From Undaria pinnatifida (taxonomy: Eukaryota; Sar; Phaeophyceae; Laminariales; Alariaceae), in NCBI GenBank assembly GCA_012845835.1, contig JABAKD010000023.1, positions 19,144,691-19,208,690 on the forward strand: 64,000 nt of DNA. Direction: 5' to 3'. A model generated the notes under the pieces. That model did no database searches. It worked only from the letters and a program-made list of their open reading frames with translations, and was not told where the DNA came from. Shown here piece after piece: positions 33,641 through 47,459 of the stretch (within the stretch, counting starts at the first letter, position 1; every line of letters starts with the position of its first letter). The translations under genes were made by a program, and so were the position numbers.

Positions 33641-33698
33641 CCCGCCTCGAACGGGCGAAAAAACAACAACGTGACTGGGCATAAAAGACGCAGTTGTC

Positions 33699-34445
33699 AA
33701 TGTATTTCCAATACTGTGATCGGCATACTGCATGCACTGATACACTTACGGGGAAATATCACATACATACTGGCAACATATACGTACCACTGTATGATAG
33801 GGCATTTTTGTTTTCGTGCTTTCGTTCACAAACCCGTTTTCGTTGGTGCTGTGCTCCACAAATGTCACGCATTATAACCTTTCCAACTCCTTGGGAAACG
33901 ACTTCCGCGGTCACAGGATTACCTCCAAAATAACCTTACTGTTGCACAAGAACAAAACTTTGCAATACAACTAATACTCGTACTGCATATTGAAAATACA
34001 AAATATAGTATTAATATGGCAAGCCCGAATATCCTTCCAGCCGAGAAAAAAAAAGGAAAAGAGAAATCATTGCCGATGACAACAACTACAATTAACACTA
34101 TTTACTATAATAATTACAATTATGTAATATAAGAATTCGAGTAACGCGTTTCCAATACTGTGATTGGCACACGGCATGCACTGAACATTTATGGGAAATA
34201 TCACATACATACTGGCAACACATATGTACCATTTTATCATTGCCCATTTTTGTTGTTAGTGCTTTCGTTCACAAACCCGTTCGTGTTGTTGGTGCTGTGT
34301 TCCACATATTTCACACAATAAAACCTTTTCAACTTCCTGGGAAACGACTTCCGCGGTCACAGGATTACCTCTAAGATAGCCGTACTATTGCACAATGACA
34401 ATGCTTTGCACCAAAACTAATACTCGTACTTGAAATTGGATATAT
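33699..34445 (+). repeat. Direct repeat pair, ~300 bp each (33699-34010, 34148-34445)
   Basis: TTTCCAATACTGTGATYGGC, GGGAAATATCACATACATAC, GTGCTTTCGTTCACAAACCC and GGAAACGACTTCCGCGGTCA are shared in order, offset about 447 bp. Between them TAATATGGCAAGCCCG (34013) starts a block that recurs at 39590. Confidence 0.85.
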
Positions 34446-34477
34446 CTATTACTACTCGTATATATAAGTTCGTCTAG

Positions 34478-36850
34478 GGTAGCCGATACGAGCAGATAAG
34501 GCGGACTCGCTTTCACGGGGCCTTTTGGCCCGACTAGCGTCTTGCTTTTATCTTCTTAGCCCGACTAGCGACTAGCGTGTTGCCCTTAACGTTTTGGCCC
34601 GACTCCGAGCTTCTTTCATTTTTTGTTGCCGCATGCAGGCCAAAATGTCCCCCTTCTACCTCCCGCAGACGTAGCACCGCCACAACGCCACAAAAGCAAT
34701 TCCAACCCTTACAGGAACCACGAACAACTCTGTCTGCCTGAAGTCATAAACACTGAACCCAACACCAACACCAACGCCAAACGTTTCAAGGCTAACGCAA
34801 CGAGAGGCAATCCAGCTGCCACCTCAAACGCTGCTGCTGGTTGTAGTTCCGCCGGAACTGCTGCTGCTCTGTGTGTGCAACTCTACTACTGCTGTCTATC
34901 TGATGAGCTGATGTGGTCTGCGTGTGGTGCTTACTATGTACTTACATGGGTCCCAAAAAATGCCGGTGCTCTTGCGTGGGTTTCCTTTTTGTTTTTCGTT
35001 CAACGCAACGACAGCATCACATAGTAGTGCCAGTACATGTGCCAGAGCGCTATTTGGGACATCGGCACTAATGGAATAGAGTTGCCATTCATATCTACCT
35101 ACGTGCAGAGAGTGCCAGTCGTGCCAAGTGATTCTACCCGCACTATACATAGCAATTGCACTATTCAACCAGCTCTATACTAGCCCGTTCCTTGCCAGCA
35201 ATGAATACCAGCGAAACGCTTATATCTGTGGTACAGATGCCTTCACGCAAAAACTCAACACCATTTTTAGCACAGCGCAAGACAGCGTCATAGCAGAAAG
35301 ATAAGAACAGCTTGGGGGAAGCGGGGAAAGTGTCCTCCTGCTCTGCTGTACTCTGCCTGTGCTGCTGCTGCTGCTGCTGCTGCTGCTCCTGCTCTGCTAC
35401 TGCACGGCGTGTCTGTAACTAACATATTTTTTTCTTTTCTTTGTGGTGCATGTGTGTGTATTTATCGCGTCTCAAGACAGCATCGTATGGTATTGCCGGT
35501 ATGTGCCAGCCCAATATACCGGCACTCGTCGAGACACCACTATTTAAAATAGGGCTGCCATTCATATGTGCGTTGTACCAAGAGTTCCAGTCCTTCTACT
35601 TTGGGCGGCATTATAGAGATCAGTGGCACTGTTCAATCGGGACTATTGGGAGTCCCCCACTACTGCAACAGCTGTGTAACACCTAACAAGCAGTTGGGCA
35701 GGACTTGTGCACGTAAATAAGCATGATACTGGTACTTAATTGACACGTGCGACTGAAAACATTAATATAGGTATGCTTTTTACCCGATTTCAGTATACCG
35801 TTTTCCCCCCGCCGCTGTGCTGGTTCTTCAAAAAAACGCAAGAGAATTGTTTGCTGCTTCTTGCTGCTGATGATGATATTTTCACAGTTTGCTTCGTTCG
35901 TTTTCGCGTTTTTTCTCCGCCACTTGAAGGTTTTCGCTGTGGCTGTACCGAAAAGTGATTGGTTTGCTCCTTCAATAATTGTGAATAAATGCATTCATAC
36001 ATATTTTTAAAACAGGGTCCGGACGATAGAACACTCTTCTCGCTACGTAAACAAGCAAAATGCACGTACCAAAAGACGGTAGTACGCGTTTTTTTACTCT
36101 TTTTGCGTCACCCTCTTCTGCACCTATATATTATTGATGTGAAAACCTTTCGTCGTGCGCAATTGGATTTGGGCGTGTTTTTACCTGCACGTATTGTACG
36201 ACTTTTTTTTTTTCATGGCCTGCTTATTTTTTCTGACCCCTACGTACCCCCTCCGAAGGGTACATTTTTGTTGCGCTGTTCTAGTATTTTTATTGTTCTC
36301 CCTCATGCTAACTGTGCTACTTCCACACGTATTTCTAGATTATTTTCGTCAATCTTGAGCTGTCTGCCCTCACTTCACCTTCCCCTATGATTACATGTTC
36401 CTGTCTGCTTTTTCGTGTACAAATATATTCAACTTTGATAGCAGTTTTTGGGGCCTGGGGGGGTTTGCCTCAATTGCAGCACGACATGTAACAAATGCAA
36501 TAAAATATTGCCGTAGGAGCCCGAAACTACCTAATCCAAAGGATTATTAATACATCATACTGAACTATTCGTCGTGTTGGCACAACAGTCATAGTAATCG
36601 TGTACTTGCTACAGCAACTAATTGCTCTCTTCTTTTTTTTCTCGCGTCACCCTATTTTTTTTCGCTTTTCTCGCCTTTTATACTCTCTACTTTGCCGTTC
36701 CCTGCTATTGCTACACGTCGTTTGTTTATGCTCAGCAGTTTTTGTTTATGCTCAGCAGTTTTTGGGTTGTACGTTCACTTTTTATTCTGCCTTCGTAGCA
36801 TTTCGGCCTCCTGTTATAAATTTTGCCTTCGAAGGGAGAACTTTATTTTG
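34478..36850 (+). repeat. ~2.4-kb duplicated unit, copy 1
   Basis: Starts CGTCTAGGGTAGCCGATAC and continues GGGCCTTTTGGCCCGACTAG, CTCCCGCAGACGTAGCACCG, CTCTGTCTGCCTGAAGT, two R1 monomers (from ~35028 and ~35503) with a CTG run (35355-35390), GGGAGTCCCCCACTACTGC, TTCAGTATACCGTTTTC, ACCCCCTCCGAAGGGTACAT, GGAGCCCGAAACTACCT and TTCGAAGGGAGAACTT. No long frame is shared by both copies, so it is not a gene duplication that I can recognise. Confidence 0.8.
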
Positions 36851-37195
36851 TCATGTATCACCGTTTCTTCTCTCCGCCAACAAAGTGCATGCTCTACGGT
36901 CACATGGTGGTTGCAGTATACCTGTGGTATCAAGGAAGCGGGTCAGCCACTTTTTTATCTGCTGTACACCCAACACACTACTGTACATGAACCAAGGGCA
37001 AAAAAGACAATAAAAAATTGCATTTGTTCAGTCGTGCGTACCAAAAAAAGGCAGTAAGACCGGGGTGCCTTTCCTTCTCGTACGACGCGTGCTGTTGCTG
37101 TGCAGCACCACGCCCAAAGCGTAGAGCAGCAGGGTACATTGTGGGCTCACGAGCCTATGCGGCCCAGTGCTGTGTGACACGGAGGCATCAAATTC

Positions 37196-39590
37196 GTCTA
37201 GGGTGGCCGATACAAACAACCCAGGCGGATTCGCTTCTTCAGGGCCTTTTGGCCCGACTAGCTTCTTGCTTTTAACTTCTTGGCCCGACTAGCTTATTTC
37301 ATTCCTTGCCGCTGTCGCTTTCACAGACTACTTGGCCCGACTAACAACTAGCTGATTTCCTCTGACTTTTTTTGCCTGGGTACGAGCTTCTTTCATTTCA
37401 TGCTGCTGCATGCAGGCCAAATTTTCCCGTTTTTACCTCCCGCAGACGCAGCACCGCCACAACGCCACAAAAACAACACGAATCCCTTCAGGAACCACCA
37501 ACAACTCTGTCTGCCTGAAGTAATGAACACCGAATCCAACATCAACACCAACACCGAACGTTCCAAGGCTAACGCAACGAGGGGCAAGCGGGCTGCCACC
37601 CCAAACGCTGCTGGTGGTCGTAGTGCCGCCGCAACTGTTGCTGCTCTGTGTGTGCAACTCTACTACTGCGGTCTATCTGATGCACTGGTGTGGTCTGCGT
37701 GTGGTGCTTAATATGTATCTACGTGGCGCTGCCTAAAAATGCCGGCGCTCTTGCATAGGCATGCGTGTGTTTTTCGTTCAATGCACGACAGCATCACATT
37801 GTAGTCCCTGTGTATGTGCCAGCGCTATTCAGGACACCGGCACTAATGGAATAGAGTTGCCACTCATAGCTACCTACGTGCAGAGTGCCAGTAGTGCCAA
37901 GTGATTCTACCCGCACTATGCAGAGCAATGGCACTACTGAACCAGCTCTACAATAGCCCGTTCCTTGGCAGAAACGAGCATCAGCGAAAACTTTATATCT
38001 CTCCGTCGTGCAGATGCCTTCACTCAGAATATTCAACATTTTTAGCACATCGCAAGACAGCGTCTTAACAGAAAGATAAGAACAGCATGGGGGAAGCGGG
38101 AAAAGTGTCCTCCTGCTCTGCTGTACTCTGCCTGTGCTGCTGCTGCTGCTCGTCCTGCAGCTGCTGCTGCTCCTGCTCTGCTGCTGCACGGTGTGTCTGT
38201 AACTGACAATATGTTTTATTTTGCGGTGCACGTGTGTGTATTTTCTCACGTCTCAAGACAGCATCACATGGTATTGCCGGTATGTGCCATCCCAATATAT
38301 CGGCACTTGTCGAGACACCACCATTATGTAAAGTATTTTGCTGTCATACATTTATTCATTGTTTGTATGAAGAGTTCCAGTCGTGCTACTTTCGCCGGCA
38401 TTGTAGAGATGAGTGGCACTATTCAACCGGCACTATTGGGAGTCCCCCACTCCTGCAACAGTTGTATAACACCTAACAAGCAGTTGGGGCTGGATTTCTG
38501 CACATAAATAAGCAAGATATTCGTACTTACTTGGTACGTACGATTGAAAACATTCGTTTAGGTCATTGTTTACTTGAGTTCAGTATACCGGTTTCTCCCC
38601 ACCATTGTGCTTGTTCTTGAAAAAAACGCCGGAGGATTGATTGCTGCTGCTTGCTGCTGCTGATATTTTTACAGTTTGTTTCGTTATATTTCGCGTTTAT
38701 TTCTCCGCCATTTGAAGGTATGCGCTGCGGCTGTACAAAAAGTGATCGGTTTGCTTCTACAATAATTGTGAATAAATGCATTCATACATCTTTTTGAAAC
38801 AGGGTCGGGACGATGGAACACTCTTCTTGCAACGTAAACAAGCAAAGTGCACGTAAAAAGATACGGCAGTACGCGTTTTTTTACTTTTCTTGCGCCACCC
38901 TCTTTTGCACCTTGGTATTGATGTAATACCTTTCTTCGTGCGCAATTGGATTTGGACGTACTTTTACCTGCACGTATTGTACGATGTATTATTTAGTGGC
39001 TTATACTTCTTTTTCTGACCTCTACGTACGTACCCCCTCCGAAGGGAACATTTTTGTTCCGCTGTTCTATTATTATTGTTTCCCTCATACCAACAGTGCT
39101 ATTTCCACATGTCTTTAAAGGTTGTTTTCGTCAGTCTTGAGCCGTCTGCCCTCACTTCACCTTCCTGTATATATTCCTGTCTGCTTTTTCCTATACAAAT
39201 ACAACTTAGATTATCAACAGTTTTTTTGGGCCCGGGGGGGGTTGCCTCAATTGCAGCACAACATGAACAACGGCAATAAAATGTAGGGGTAGGAGCCCGA
39301 AACTACCTCGTACTAAAACTATTCGTCGTATTTGTACAACAATAATTATATGTCCACCTACTACAACAGTAAGTAACTGTTCTCTTCTTTTTTTTTCTTG
39401 CGTCGCCCTTTGTTGGTCTGCTCGCCTCTCTTATTTTCTACTTTGTTTGCTGTTCCCTGCTATTGCTACGTTTGTTTTATGTTTAGTAGCTCTTGGGTTC
39501 TACGCTCACTTCCTTTCTTTTCTGCCTTCGTAACATTTCTTCCCCCTTTTATGAATTTTCACCTCCGAAGGGAGAATTTGTATACAGTAT
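37196..39590 (+). repeat. ~2.4-kb duplicated unit, copy 2
   Basis: Collinear with 34478-36850 (offset ~2.72 kb), with many substitutions and small indels. It contains R1 monomers from ~37797 and ~38275. It is followed by TAATATGGCAAGCCCGGAAA (39590-39710), which in copy 1 lies upstream at 34013, so the original tandem unit may have been larger. Confidence 0.8.
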
Positions 39591-39979
39591 TAATATGGCA
39601 AGCCCGGAAATCCTTCCAGCCAAGAAAAAAACAACGAAAAAAGAACTCAATGCCCATGGCAACAACCACAATTAACACTATCTACCATAATAATTACAAT
39701 GATGTTGTAAAAAAATCAAGTATACGAAGACGCCCACCGCGGGTTCCAACCACTACACAAAGATGCCCACCGGGTGTACATGCACGTCACATACCACATA
39801 TGCATTGATTCTATTTAGAGAGTTGGAAAGCGTATACGTCGTACTAGTTTTTGAGGTTTGGTTCTCTGTGTAATTACGTGTCGGGATGTGGCGTCAGCGT
39901 GAAGCACGAGACATGACGTCAGAACGTATAACACGAGACATGAAGCCAGAATACGTTCGACCCTAATTTGTACCGGCCA

Positions 39980-40360
39980 CTGCGGGTATTGTTACAAACG
40001 TGTACGCGGTACCCGGGGTATTGTGCCACAGTCTTACAGAACTCGCAGAAGTTCCGGGTAAGGGTATGGGGTTCGTACAGAGCTTCCAGAACTTCCGGGT
40101 ACGGGTATGGAAGTCTTACAGAATTTCCAGAATTTCCGGGTATTGTGGCACGGGCGTACACAACTCAGAGAAGTTCCTGGCGGGTACAAAACATGCCGTA
40201 CGCGCACCCCGGGTATTGTGGCAACGGGCGTACAACACTTGTAGATGTTCCGGGTACGGGTATGAAAGTCGTACAAAACTTCAGAAGTTTCGGGTTTGGG
40301 TATAAATGTACTACGTAACTCACAGAAGTTATTGGTAGGGCAATACCCGGGGTAAATATC
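39980..40360 (+). repeat. Minisatellite with AGAAGTTCCGGGTA core, locus 2
   Basis: Same unit as 33265-33640 (CAGAAGTTCCGGGTAAGGGT, CCAGAACTTCCGGGTACGGG), closing with CAATACCCGGGGTAAATATC. Confidence 0.8.
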
Positions 40361-40439
40361 CCGGGTATAGTTTGTACTTGCCGTACAAATACAACCTTGC
40401 AAAAATCGTTTCTGTAATAGCCTTACAATAGGAAGTTGA

Positions 40440-40830
40440 CGGGCGGCCACGATTGTTGATCGATTGGGCGCGTTCTCGAAAATCGCGGTGAACTAACTTT
40501 TTTTTTTCAGGGTAGTTGTTTTGTTTTCTTTGACAGTTGCTTGAGGGGTGACCCCAAACGATTGCTGATCGATTTGGGCGCGAGTTTGGATCTCGATGAA
40601 CTTTTTTTTTTTTCAAGTTAGTTTTTTTGTTGTCTCTTCTCTGGACTCGAACCTCGATGTGTTCATTGCCGGATACTCTTTTACTTGCTCAGTAGCTTGA
40701 GGCGTGGTCCCGAACGATTGTTCATGGATTGGGCGCAAGTTCGAAACTTGGTGAACTAATTTTTTGTTTAAGTTAGTTCATTTGTTTTATTTTCTCCGGG
40801 CTCGAGGCTCGGTGTGTATTTTGTTCAATG
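40440..40830 (+). repeat. ~160-bp diverged tandem repeat, 2-3 units
   Basis: GCTTGAGGGGTGACCCCAAA / GCTTGAGGCGTGGTCCCGAA, then GATYGATTGGGCGCGAG, an AACTTTTTTTTT run, AGTTAGTTTTTTTG and a GGACTCGAACCTCG / GGGCTCGAGGCTCG word. A single copy lies at 28797. Confidence 0.65.
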
Positions 40831-40859
40831 CTCTGTTAATTTCTTTTTTTTTCTCCTTG

Positions 40860-41190
40860 TGGTTGTCGAGCTACCGCAGCTGCCGCTCCTGCTGTTGTTG
40901 AAATTCCACGTGCATAAGGAGAGTTGTGCGGGTGCTGCCGCGGCTGTTGTTTGTTGTCGTGTGCCGGATGACGCGATTTGTTGCTGTGGTTTTTCTGCCG
41001 TTTTATTCCCACACATTTTTTTTACAGGTACCCCTTGGCAGTGTTGCCGCATGTACAGCCTCGATTTATCTATAATCCTGGACTCATAATACATGTAATG
41101 CATTCTCGAAAAATTCGGGCATGCACGGAGCCAAGGCCGGTGGCAGCCCGCTGGGGCGAAGGCCCCTTGGTATACTGTATATTTATGGAG
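40860..41190 (+). repeat. R4 spacer-type repeat
   Basis: GTGTGCCGGATGACGCGATT, CAGGTACCCCTTGGCAGTGT, CGCATGTACAGCCTCGATTT and GGCAGCCCGCTGGGGCGAAG correspond to 32440-32700. Confidence 0.65.
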
Positions 41191-41199
41191 TTCCAGCAT

Positions 41200-44100
41200 G
41201 GCCAACGTGGCCCCTCAAATTCGATGGGTGTGTTCCTCTGTACCCTCCTTGCACAAGGATTTACCGGTGTGTACAAGAACCGTGACCACAGCCAGACGAG
41301 AACGCCTGCCCTTTGTTGAGCCCCCGCCACCCCCTCCCTCTCCTGCCTGTGCTCGCGTGGGAACGTTTCTAGGGTTGGAGGGCAAGAGAACTGCGTGGGG
41401 CCTCTCGCTCGCTTTCTGGGGGCCACGCCTTCTCTCCTCAAGGAGTCCAGGAAGCGATTTCGGGCGTCAACAGTGTGTGAGGAGGATGCCGCGTTGAAGC
41501 GAAGGTGACGTGCAATCAACTGTTGAATATAACGTGCCCCAATCTAGGACATCATACCAACTGCGCCATCTACATCGGAGAAGGCGGTCGGAAACCAGTT
41601 GTTTTTTTCATTAGCTGTGCATGCGATAAGAAACGAGTGGTCACATAATTGTGCAGTGCGGGAAATGCACACTGACACGATTTTGATTCACAGTTTCATG
41701 TGGTTCGTTTGCACGTAGAACGAAATTTGGTATTGGTGTACATCGTCGCATCTCAAAGTCAACCGAATATCCGTTAAGACCGTGAATGCATACATATATA
41801 TGTGTAGTCTATATATATCGTCCTGTATTGCATACGCACACAGTCTTGGATACGATGCAAACACTATTCCTGCGACTACTCTAAATGCAGCAGTCTTTAC
41901 AGAAGGACCAACGGGGAATGTTAGTATGATATACGTCTTCTACGTTGGCTCGTTATCGAAAGTTCAAAAGCGATCGGTTTGCAGCAGTCGTGTCGAGTGC
42001 CTTGTAGCGCCAGATTGATGACATGGGTTATGATATATTGCATTTGGTCGACCCTAAGGCTGTCCAACTACCTATGTTTTCGTGTGTATTGAAGCTTCCC
42101 ACCTGTTAGGGAACGCTTAATCTTGATGACCAGGAGGCTATATATATATGGTGATATGAGCCTGCCTAACAGAAGTGTGGTAAGATTGGACGACGGCGGT
42201 ATAGACCATCAGAGTATGACGCCGATGGACTTCCTCACAGGTTAGTGCTCAGTGACATTGAAGTCTTCCGATAGGTAAGCTTTTTTGACTCTCCGATGTG
42301 TAATTACACGCGTGACTTTTATTGGACGTGTTGCGTAATACAGCGGCAGGGCGCATCCATACAGACACAAAACCGTAAAAGAAAAGTGTACCAGGAAACG
42401 GCAAACCTCAGAAGAAAACGTGTTCTTCCTTCTTTTTTCTGGCCTGCATAAAGTTGTGATCGGAAAGCTATTAACGAAATTGTTGCCGCGATAAATTCGA
42501 AGACTTTTAACCAGTGGCCACCGATAACGTACTCAGCCACCTTGAAATGGCACATATCAAGAGCAATATACGGCACATATCTGCCACAGCAGTACCTCAT
42601 CACATAACACAGGCACATAGCCATGAGGCGCACCGTAACAGCCGAGTCAGTCCAGCAAAAGCGTGACGACCAATGGCGGTTCGCCGTCTGTAAAATTGCA
42701 AGGTCGACCCCGGGCTGTCGACATTGATTGCCCCACCACCTCCATGGGGTACCTCACTCACACGCGGAGTCAACTGTTCGTCGTATCTGCCCGCTGATAC
42801 CCATTCTTGTGCGGTCGGGTCCTGGGTTGTCGACGTGTGTGTATACTGAAGTATTTCCCTAGAGGGTGTGATCTGTCTTATTTTTCCTGATCAACCCGGG
42901 CGAAACGTTGACGTTTTTGTTGTTTTCGTTTCGTTTGTGTATGTTCTTGATTGAATTGAACTTCGAATGGGACGGCGACGATGCCCAAGGCATAAATTTA
43001 ATGAAAATTGGCCGAATTAGGTTTCCAGTGAAGTGACAAACTGAAACGCTGACGTCGATATCACCTCGCCCTTAACATGCCATTCTTTCCGCTGTGAGCA
43101 TCACTACCAACAGGGTATATTATAGCGTTGGCTCGAGTCAAGCGTATGCCTTCCCGGCGAAATGTCTAGCGGGTACTCCCGCGTTCAACCTGGGGATTTT
43201 AACGAAATCCGCTCACCCATCGGGCTGCTACAACTGTCGAGTAGCTTGCTCACACGACTGCTGTAGAGTGCCGCTCAATTATCGTGGCCTACACCACTGT
43301 GGGGTAGGGGCTACGCCAGGGCCGTTGTTTGTTTCGAACCAGACCTCAGTTTGGTTGGTTATCTTGGCATCTTCTAGTCGGGTTCGGATCGTCCCATCAT
43401 ACGTATCTACCCCATAGTCGGTTCAGTCCGGTCATGCTCGGTCAACTTTGTATAATATGGTTCGGTTTCGATCTTTGTATGGCACAATGCACGGTTCGGT
43501 TCGGTTTGGTTTGGTTCGGTTCGGTTCGTTTTTTTTTCTTTGTATTTGTACGGATCGGTGCGTATTCGTTCGGACAGTTGTCTACTTTCTCAGAGGCCAC
43601 CGTCGGCACGCTCCTCGGCCTCGCAGAGCTCCCAGATGAAAACACGTTTTCTTGCTTCGGGGTGCCGACGAGCTTTTCTTCTTATTTGTGAGAGCCTTTT
43701 TACTTTTTGGTCCGTAGACAAACATAGGTATACCCACGCCATTTGAGACATGTGTAGGTACACTAATATTGCACTCGGAAAACGGCTGCCTCGGTCCCTT
43801 TCTGGTGGGCCAGCGCTCCATGGTGCCTAATGATTGCTGAAAAGGTAAGCGATACCTGCCTCGGGCGGCAAAAGTTGAGCATCAACCTATTGTTTTATTG
43901 CCGTCTTTATCTGCACCTACACATGGCTCAAACTCAACCCTGTGCGGGCAACTTCATCACGACTACCAGGCAATCGTCCATACGAGATGTCGGGGCTGTC
44001 GGCCAGGTCGTCTTACCTGTCAGCTCAAATACACGAAGATATTGCATAACAAGACCACTTTTGTTTTTTTCCGGAGACGACACAGGTGGCGTAAGAACAT

Positions 44101-47100
44101 GGACTGTAGGCTTATTCTGAATCATACATGAGACAATAATGCGTGCTACAGTAACCCCATAACGCCACGATAACGGCTTCAATACCTTTGGTATCACGTC
44201 CCCTAGTTCTCCTGTTTTTGCGTGAAGCCCATCCTGTATTGCTGAGTGCTCGTGTCCTTAGCAGTGGGTCCCCTTTACTACTGATGGCATGACCCTAATG
44301 TCATTGTTTACAGCTGTCGACACTGGGCGTCATGTATTGGCAGAAACAAGATGCCGATATTCTCGCTGTGACAAAGGCACAGCGGCCGTCATTGCACATG
44401 ATACCCCCTCCTAATACTCTTTCCCCCACTCCGGTGGTATGGGTTTATGGTTGCCATTTAGCTACTCGTACACAACGAGGACAAAGAACGGCATTGCCCG
44501 TTTCGTTCCTTTGCAAGCAGTGGCTGTCCTGTACTAAGGAAGAAAAGCTGCATCCCTCATTCAACAAACCGCCCGACATGTTTGGAAGCTCAATAAGCGG
44601 GATAGTTGACACTTCGGGTAAACGATTTGGCACTAGCTCTACTAAAAACCGGTTGGTAGCTTGGGTCGTGCTGACTCACACCTGTACTGTTTACTCACTT
44701 TAACAACGAACTAGAAGACGACCAGGGTAAGACAAAGACGCTTCACTCGTTGTTTGTCCAACATCGTATCCAAAGCAACACCACTACGGAAGGTGGCATC
44801 TCTAGTTAGTATGGTTCGGGCTGCAGTCGGTTAGTTTTCAGAATTGGCCTGTGCAGGTACCTTAGAAAAGAAGGTATGGATAACACAAGACCGCAACAAA
44901 CTTCAAGTAGTAGAAGAAAAAAAAACGAGGTTTCGAGCAAAAAAACACTTCTTGTTGTGTGTTTTGACCTCTTTATCTGAGGGAATAGCAATGTTTTTAC
45001 CTAGAACGAAGGATTTCCGTCCTTCTGCAATATACAGCCCACATGCCATGGAGGGATATTTATTTCGAACAATAAGGGCGCAGAAGAATGACGTGGACCA
45101 TGCGGTTCAGACGGTGTACAGCACGCCAGTAAAGACGCCACGAGTGGCGCCGATACCGTGGATTAGTCGGCCACCAAGTGGGACCGTTATAAGACCGCCT
45201 GTAATCGAAACAAAAATGCTTGTATAACGCTGATCAAATTATCAGGTGTTCCATGTGGGTTGCACCATGAATATTGCGGTTAATCTATTTGCTGTGCCAT
45301 GGAAATTATTGAATGCGACCGCAAGACTCCATATTTGCTTGTACACCCTATTCGGTACGTTTGGCAGTTGAGAGTGAAAGCATGCTTGTTCAAAAACAAT
45401 TAACGTCGAGTTCATTGTTGCCGCAATGCATGAGCGTCGGCATCGAAGTTGTGTCGTAGTGGCATTCGACTTGTACAATCTCATTTAATATAGGTTAAAT
45501 GTAAACCGAAAAATAAAAAAGCGTCCAATTTTGTTTTTACCGAATGAAGCACTACCATCCGTAGTAGTGCCGTGCGACGTCCGCTTTGACATTATCTCAG
45601 CACTGGGAATGTAGGGCGGGGCGGATACGTGAAAACATTGTGTTTTTATTTCCATTGTGAGCAGCATACGTACTTGCTATTCGAGTTGCCCTTATTTGGT
45701 TGATCGCGTGTCCACATTTTTTGTTTTTTTGTACCTAGTACAACACTTCCCTTCGGAGTCGTGTTATAATAACGACGGGGACGCAAGATTTATGATATGA
45801 AGGGTCAATCAACAGGCTGCATACTCGTGTTTCTGTAGTTTTTGAATTTGGTTCAAGTAGGGCACTGTTAACTTCATTACGACGAGGACGTGGGCTAACA
45901 GCGGTGGTTACACCGAAAAACAGTTAACTGAGTGGAAGAACTCCAGGAAGCGATAAACAACACCAAAGTATGATAGTACAGTACACTTGCTCAGTTACTG
46001 TTACGAGCAAATCAGCAAAGCAATAGTACAGCAAAGTAAAGAGCTCTAAACAGTGTGAACGTTTTTGTCAATGGAGCAGGAGCGTCCGTATCATTATGAA
46101 AAGGGTATAACATCAGCGGTCGATGCTTAGTCCCATCGACGCAGAGCTTACCAGGGGTTATTTAACAAATGGAAAAAAACACTTCAGCTGTGATATCGAC
46201 CAAAAAGGTTTTTGATCAAAAGTCAGTTTTGCAAGCTGCGTATGATACTTTGATTGCGCGTGTTACGGGGTGTGTGTACCCTCGTGAAGGATACAGGTCG
46301 GTGACTCCCCTGCTAATGCCAGGTTCAACAGAACTAAGACGTCCAACCTTGTTCTGCGCACGGCAACTGTATGACCCGCATTGAGTGGTACAAAACCACA
46401 CACCTGTGGAATTCAGTATGCATTGTTATAGTGTAAGTAATATTTGGAGTGACCTACTTGGATCTACCGGGTTCGTACGCAAGTTCCCGTGTACTCCTTG
46501 TATATGTGGCAGTCCAGCGGAGGTCCAACCCAGGCCTGATGCTCGGGTTGTTAGTGCTGTCGAGTCATGATGGAACATGCGGTGGACGTCGATCGCAACT
46601 GTGCCGAAGATCTCTCTTCTGCTCTAGATGTAATGAAAAGGCACACTCTTACACCTGTATCGATCGAATGAAGACCGACGAATGAGATCTGGCGTTCTGC
46701 GTCAGGCGTCGGGCGGTGCACACTTGATCCTAAAGCCCTTCGAACGTCCAACTCACACACTACTGGGAATACATGAAGCGAGGATCCAGAACGCCAGACC
46801 CCTGCACTCGACAGATGGAAGCTCTTGCGCTGATACTGAATGATCGAAGATGCGCATCGCTGAATAGCCGATTGTTTTTTCTAATCCAGAGAGCCTCCGT
46901 GGTCATTTCCGGGCTGAGCACCCGCAGGCCACAAATGTTAGCTCACCTGTGCAAAGGTGTTGGGGAAAGTCGGTTTAAATCGTGAAAACCACAGAACGAC
47001 TTCATCCATAATTCAAGAAAATTAAACTGTTTGAATATTTATCGGGATTACAGCAAGCAAGAAACTCCAGGATGGGTTGATTCCTCCGAAGAGTCGACGT

Positions 47101-47280
47101 GTTAGAACAGGCATCACTAAAAGCATGAGCCGTTTATGGCCATCAGTTTTTGCGGGACACTCAGGCTCCCTCATGGGGCCAGCACTCAGCGCTTGACGTA
47201 TTCGAAAACGAAAAAATACCGGTTACTATCGGATCGCCCATTCATACCACACAGCTATAGCAGCGATAAAACCAGCCCGT
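41200..47280. other. Long stretch without a recognisable gene
   Basis: Only short frames. The longest ATG frames are 44332-44703 (plus, 123 residues, MYWQKQDADILAVTKAQRP) and 44991-45227 (plus, 78 residues, MFLPRTKDFRPSAIYSP). Neither has a known motif, and a competing minus frame exists at 44445-44633. A GGTTC pentanucleotide run lies at 43493-43529. A sequence at 46170-46340 (GATACTTTGATTGCGCGTGT, GGATACAGGTCGGTGACTCC) is an older copy of the direct repeat at 51944 and 52527. Confidence 0.35.
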
Positions 47281-47459
47281 GGGGGGGGCTAAAACAGTAG
47301 TCAGCCTGTGTGAGGAGTGTCGAAAACTAAATAATAAAGACGCAAACAGTGAAATTTCACATCATATGGCCTACTCTGCGCATGGATGCGTGGAAATAAC
47401 ACACACTCGTCAGGCCAAACATTTTGCATATGGAAAAATAATACCTTGGTACGGTGTTG

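Noticed and set aside
33265-40360. Heat-shock elements in AGAACTTCCAGAAGTTCC
   Set aside because: The GAA and TTC words are spaced by one base, not the two that heat-shock factor needs, and they occur in a minisatellite.
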